A DNA stretch of 64,000 nt from Tsuneonella suprasediminis (lineage in GTDB: Bacteria > Pseudomonadota > Alphaproteobacteria > Sphingomonadales > Sphingomonadaceae). This document shows, piece by piece, positions 61,545 to 64,000 of the stretch; position 1 is the first letter of the stretch; each line of letters opens with the position of its first letter. A program made the position numbers and the translations under genes. The notes beneath the pieces were generated by a model. That model did not search any database. It was not told the origin of the DNA and saw nothing but the letters and a program-made list of their open reading frames with translations. The DNA lies in NCBI RefSeq assembly GCF_003605755.1, contig NZ_RAHJ01000019.1, positions 377,488 through 441,487 on the forward strand, in the 5' to 3' direction.

Positions 61545-62446
61545 CCAGCTTCATTGATGAGCATCGGGGTGAGTATGGGGTCGAGCCGATCTGCCGGGTT
61601 CTGCCGATCGCCCCATCCACCTACCATGAGCGAGTGGCACAGCGCCGCGATCCGTCGCGCCTGTCGGCACGTGTCCAGCGCGACGAGGCGATGAAGCCCG
61701 AGGTTCGGCGCGTGTTCGATGCCAACTTCAAGGTCTATGGCGTGCGCAAGGTGTGGCGGCAGATGCAGCGGGAGGGCTTCGACATTGCCCGCTGCACGGT
61801 CGAACGGCTGATGCGTGATCTGGGCCTGCAGGGCGTGATCCGGGGCAAGCCGATGAAGACGACGATCAGCGACAAAGCGGCACCGTGTCCGCTCGACCAG
61901 GTCAACCGCCAGTTCCACGCGCCGGCGCCCAACATGCTGTGGGTGTCGGACTTCACTTACGTCGCGACATGGTCAGGGTTCGTCTACGTGGCCTTCGTGA
62001 TCGATGTCTACGCCCGCTATATCGTGGGCTGGCGGGTGAGCAGGACGGCGCATGCCAGCTTCGTGCTGGATGCCCTCGATCAGGCGATCCATGATCGGCG
62101 CCCTGTCCATCGAGGTGGCCTGATCCATCACAGCGACCGCGGCAGCCAATACGTGTCGATCAAGTATACCGAGCGACTTGCCGAGGCCGGGATCGAGCCA
62201 TCGGTAGGGAGTGTTGGCGACAGCTACGACAACGCCTTGGCTGAGACGATCAACGGCCTTTACAAGGCCGAGGTCATCCATCGGCGGGGACCGTGGCGGT
62301 CCTTTGAAGCCGTTGAATATGCCACGCTCGAATGGGTGGACTGGTTCAACAACCGGCGATTGCTCGCGCCCATCGGCAACATCCCGCCTGCCGAAGCCGA
62401 GGAACGATACTACGCCATGCTGGACGACACGCCCATGGCCGCATAA
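61541..62446 (+). CDS. IS3-family transposase OrfB (DDE integrase)
   Basis: The 301-residue catalytic protein has an HTH_21 region ([15 protein letters not shown]) and an rve integrase core with the DDE residues in [17 protein letters not shown] and [12 protein letters not shown]. It appears intact. It may be made by coupling at the ATGA overlap or by frameshifting from OrfA to give the full transposase. Confidence 0.94.
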   Translation: MTSFIDEHRGEYGVEPICRVLPIAPSTYHERVAQRRDPSRLSARVQRDEAMKPEVRRVFDANFKVYGVRKVWRQMQREGFDIARCTVERLMRDLGLQGVIRGKPMKTTISDKAAPCPLDQVNRQFHAPAPNMLWVSDFTYVATWSGFVYVAFVIDVYARYIVGWRVSRTAHASFVLDALDQAIHDRRPVHRGGLIHHSDRGSQYVSIKYTERLAEAGIEPSVGSVGDSYDNALAETINGLYKAEVIHRRGPWRSFEAVEYATLEWVDWFNNRRLLAPIGNIPPAEAEERYYAMLDDTPMAA

Positions 62447-62485
62447 TTTAAGCCGAATGGCCTCCGGCAATCCCGGGGCGGTTCA

Positions 62486-63155
62486 CCTGCTCGTTTCTCT
62501 TCCTCGATTAGGAATTCCAACATATAGTGCCGATAATACTCATTGAGGTCGTAAGCAGACGTTCGGCGCACGATTGCCTTAGGGACAAGCAAAAGCTTTC
62601 CCTTTGACGTTAGAGGTAGCTCCACCGATTTTGTTTCCCACCGCTTGGCTACCGAATTCCAAATCGGGCCTGACTCGATTCCCTGCTCAAGCGGAATATC
62701 AAGCTGCCGACATTGCTCCTGCGTGTATGCAATTAGCTGAGAGCGCACGATATTCGTTGTGATATCGGAAACGATATCGACGCCGATACCCATGATAAGC
62801 AACACAGTGTCTTCAAGGTCATTAATCAGGCCAGATTTTGCGGCCTGACTTTGGCTGAGTGCCTCCCAAACATCATGAGCCGAACCTTCACCGAGAGCGC
62901 GTCCTCGTGACTTGCCGCGCGAATTCCCAAGGTGTGTTTCGTTTGGCTCGCGCAATTCAAGCAGGAGCCGCTCCGCTTCATCACCCTTATCTTCTTTAAT
63001 CAGGGCAAGCACAGTCCCGAAGAAATTCTGGATTGATGAGACACAGCTATCGGCCCATTCCGAATGAAGAAGCGTGAATGCTCGTGGGCTGACGAAGAGC
63101 TTCGTATCGGTGGAGACGTCCACATCTACAAAGTCCAAGGTCGCTTGCGAGCGTC
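62486..63155 (-). pseudogene. Gene remnant truncated at both ends by insertion sequences
   Basis: An open frame of about 220 codons lies between the two elements. It has no ATG near its beginning: only TTG at 63138 is available, and the frame stays open back to the IS5 edge. It runs into the IS3 repeat without its own stop. Motif-like blocks are EPNETHLG, then SRGRALG, DLEDTVLLI and DIVSDITTNI. GC content is lower than in the core genes. I recall similar proteins only as uncharacterised genes in accessory islands and do not assign a function. Confidence 0.7.
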
Positions 63156-63228
63156 CTAGGTGGTAAACTCATAAACTGGCTTGCGCGATGTAGATTGGAT
63201 TGATTCAAGGCATTTGAAGGATCCTTGG

Positions 63229-63597
63229 ATGAGCCGTCGCAGATTTGAGCTTACGGATTTCGAGTGGTCGGTGATCGAGCCGTTGTTGCCGAACAAGGTG
63301 CGCGGTGTTCCGCGTGTTGATGATCGTCGGGTGATCAATGGGATATTGTGGCGGTTTCGCACAGGCAGCCCCTGGGCGGATATCCCGGAGCGCTATGGGC
63401 CATACACGACGTGCTACAACCGTTTCGTGCGTTGGCGCAAAGCTGGCGTATGGGACCGGCTTCTGTCCTCCGTCAGCGCCGCTTTCGATGGCGAACTGGT
63501 CATGATCGACAGTTCCTCGATCCGGGTCCACCAGCATGGTGCGACCCTAAAAAGGGGGACCCCAATCGCTGCATGGGACGTTCCCGGGGCGGCCTGA
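63229..63597 (+). CDS. IS5-family transposase, first frame
   Basis: The 122-residue N-terminal half starts MSRRRFELTDFEWSVIEPLLP and contains the DUF4096-type region GILWRFRTGSPWADIPERYG and the first catalytic Asp in VMIDSSSIRVHQHG. It ends 24 bases past the second-frame ATG. A run of five A and five G (63549-63558) before the end is a likely site for -1 frameshifting to the second frame, as in the IS427 group. Confidence 0.88.
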   Translation: MSRRRFELTDFEWSVIEPLLPNKVRGVPRVDDRRVINGILWRFRTGSPWADIPERYGPYTTCYNRFVRWRKAGVWDRLLSSVSAAFDGELVMIDSSSIRVHQHGATLKRGTPIAAWDVPGAA

Positions 63598-64000
63598 CTA
63601 CCAAGATCCATGCGCTGGTTGATGGCCGGGGTTTACCGGTCGGCCTGCATCTGTCGGAAGGACAAGCCAGCGATTGCCGCGAGGCTGTAGCGCTGCTTGA
63701 TGTCGTACCACCCGGCAGCACTTTCCTGGCTGACAAGGCCTATGACAGCGATGCTATCCGCGCACGGATCGAAAGCAACGGCGGCTTCGCCAACATCCCG
63801 GCAAAGCGTAATCGACGAAAGGGCTTCGCCTTCAGCGCCTTCCTCTACCGCTATCGCAACCTGATCGAGCGCTTCTTCGGAAAACTCAAACACGCCAGAG
63901 GATTGGCGACACGCTACGACAAACGCGCCGATAACTTCCTCGCCGCCATCAAGCTCTTCTCAGCACGGTTATGGATCGCAGCTAATGAGTCTACGGCCTA
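63573..64000 (+). CDS. IS5-family transposase, second frame (stop codon cut by window edge)
   Basis: This frame lies -1 relative to the first and holds the rest of the catalytic core: SRGGLTTKIHALVDGRG, the second Asp in LADKAYDSDAIR and the Glu in YRNLIERFFGKLKHARGLAT. It is open to the last complete codon of the window, and the final two bases are TA, so a stop is likely immediately. It is normally expressed as a fusion by frameshifting. Confidence 0.85.
   Translation, partial: MGRSRGGLTTKIHALVDGRGLPVGLHLSEGQASDCREAVALLDVVPPGSTFLADKAYDSDAIRARIESNGGFANIPAKRNRRKGFAFSAFLYRYRNLIERFFGKLKHARGLATRYDKRADNFLAAIKLFSARLWIAANESTA

Larger units (their letters stand above)
61165..62485 (+). mobile_element. 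IS3-family insertion sequence (complete)
   Basis: The 1321-base element is bounded by perfect 27-bp terminal inverted repeats (61165-61191 and 62459-62485, starting TGAACCGCCCCGGGATTGCC). It contains orfA and orfB. The bases directly outside (GTC on the left, CCT on the right) do not match, so no 3-base target duplication is seen. This suggests recombination after insertion. Confidence 0.93.
63156..64000 (+). mobile_element. IS5-family element, left part (runs off right edge)
   Basis: The element carries a transposase split in two frames. The left end lies near 63156 (CCTAGGTGGTAAACTC region); the right end is beyond the window, so its inverted repeats cannot be checked. Confidence 0.75.

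Noticed and set aside
62486..64000. A defence island at the right edge
   Set aside because: Only one truncated gene of unknown family and two insertion sequences are visible; no recognisable defence gene is present.
1..64000. tRNA, rRNA, riboswitch or CRISPR elements
   Set aside because: I looked for T-loop-like GGTTCGA motifs, regular direct repeats and conserved RNA cores; the only near hit (GGTTCGA near 41274) has no cloverleaf around it.

Overview
The window looks like the chromosome of a Sphingomonadales bacterium, most likely Erythrobacteraceae (inference). It is GC-rich, its RNase E has an acidic/Arg-rich insertion in the S1 domain and a C-terminal Gly-Trp-Trp tail, and it carries an exosortase A (XrtA) exopolysaccharide locus of the type common in that order. 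Gene density is high, with many 4-base ATGA/GTGA overlaps. I found no rRNA, tRNA, CRISPR array or prophage.

Layout. (1) 1-6290: start of a cell-wall amidase running off the left edge, rne with a long leader, then sdhB, a PaaI-type thioesterase and zapE. (2) 6342-7298: an RpfF-like enoyl-CoA hydratase/thioesterase, i.e. a candidate DSF quorum-signal synthase. (3) 7493-25827: the XrtA locus. A ten-gene minus-strand operon encodes export lipoprotein, chain-length protein, tyrosine autokinase, outer-membrane barrel, ATPase, deacetylase, FemAB-like protein, glycosyltransferase, XrtA-EpsI fusion and AsnB-like amidotransferase. Next to it is an acyl/aminoacyl module: AMP-ligase and PLP decarboxylase on the minus strand, divergent from an acyltransferase, an acyl carrier protein and two alpha/beta-hydrolase-like proteins. 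(4) 25831-38351: housekeeping operons (RNA methyltransferase, nnrDE, ilvD, N-formylglutamate hydrolase, ispE, ETF-QO, a glycosylase-like protein, slt, moaB, a radical SAM protein). (5) 38439-49078: acyl-CoA dehydrogenase with a MerR regulator, hisI, comF, a methyltransferase, ppdK, glyS and glyQ. (6) 49256-61135: an XRE/membrane-protein pair, two TraB/GumN lipoproteins, rplY, pth, a 72-residue PEP-CTERM protein, a YeiH/LysR pair, ychF, a phosphodiesterase, a DUF1206 protein, a glutaredoxin-MauE fusion, a MaoC protein and a lipoprotein. (7) 61165-64000: an IS3-family element, a gene remnant truncated at both ends and an IS5-family element running off the right edge.

How it fits together. The XrtA locus should build, modify and export an exopolysaccharide and sort PEP-CTERM proteins. 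The only visible substrate is the small Ser/Gly-rich protein at 53510. The usual PEP-CTERM regulators (PrsK/PrsR), the TPR protein PrsT and the initiating sugar transferase are not here, so they must be elsewhere or replaced. The DSF synthase beside the operon suggests, without proving, a density-dependent link to biofilm formation. The product of the ligase/ACP/decarboxylase/hydrolase module is unknown and is the best candidate here for undescribed biochemistry. Other notable signals are an inverted repeat inserted in frame in glyS, an AT-rich patch in the same gene, a ribosome-binding site locked in a hairpin before the DUF1206 gene, and phased GTCAGG operators before the XRE gene.
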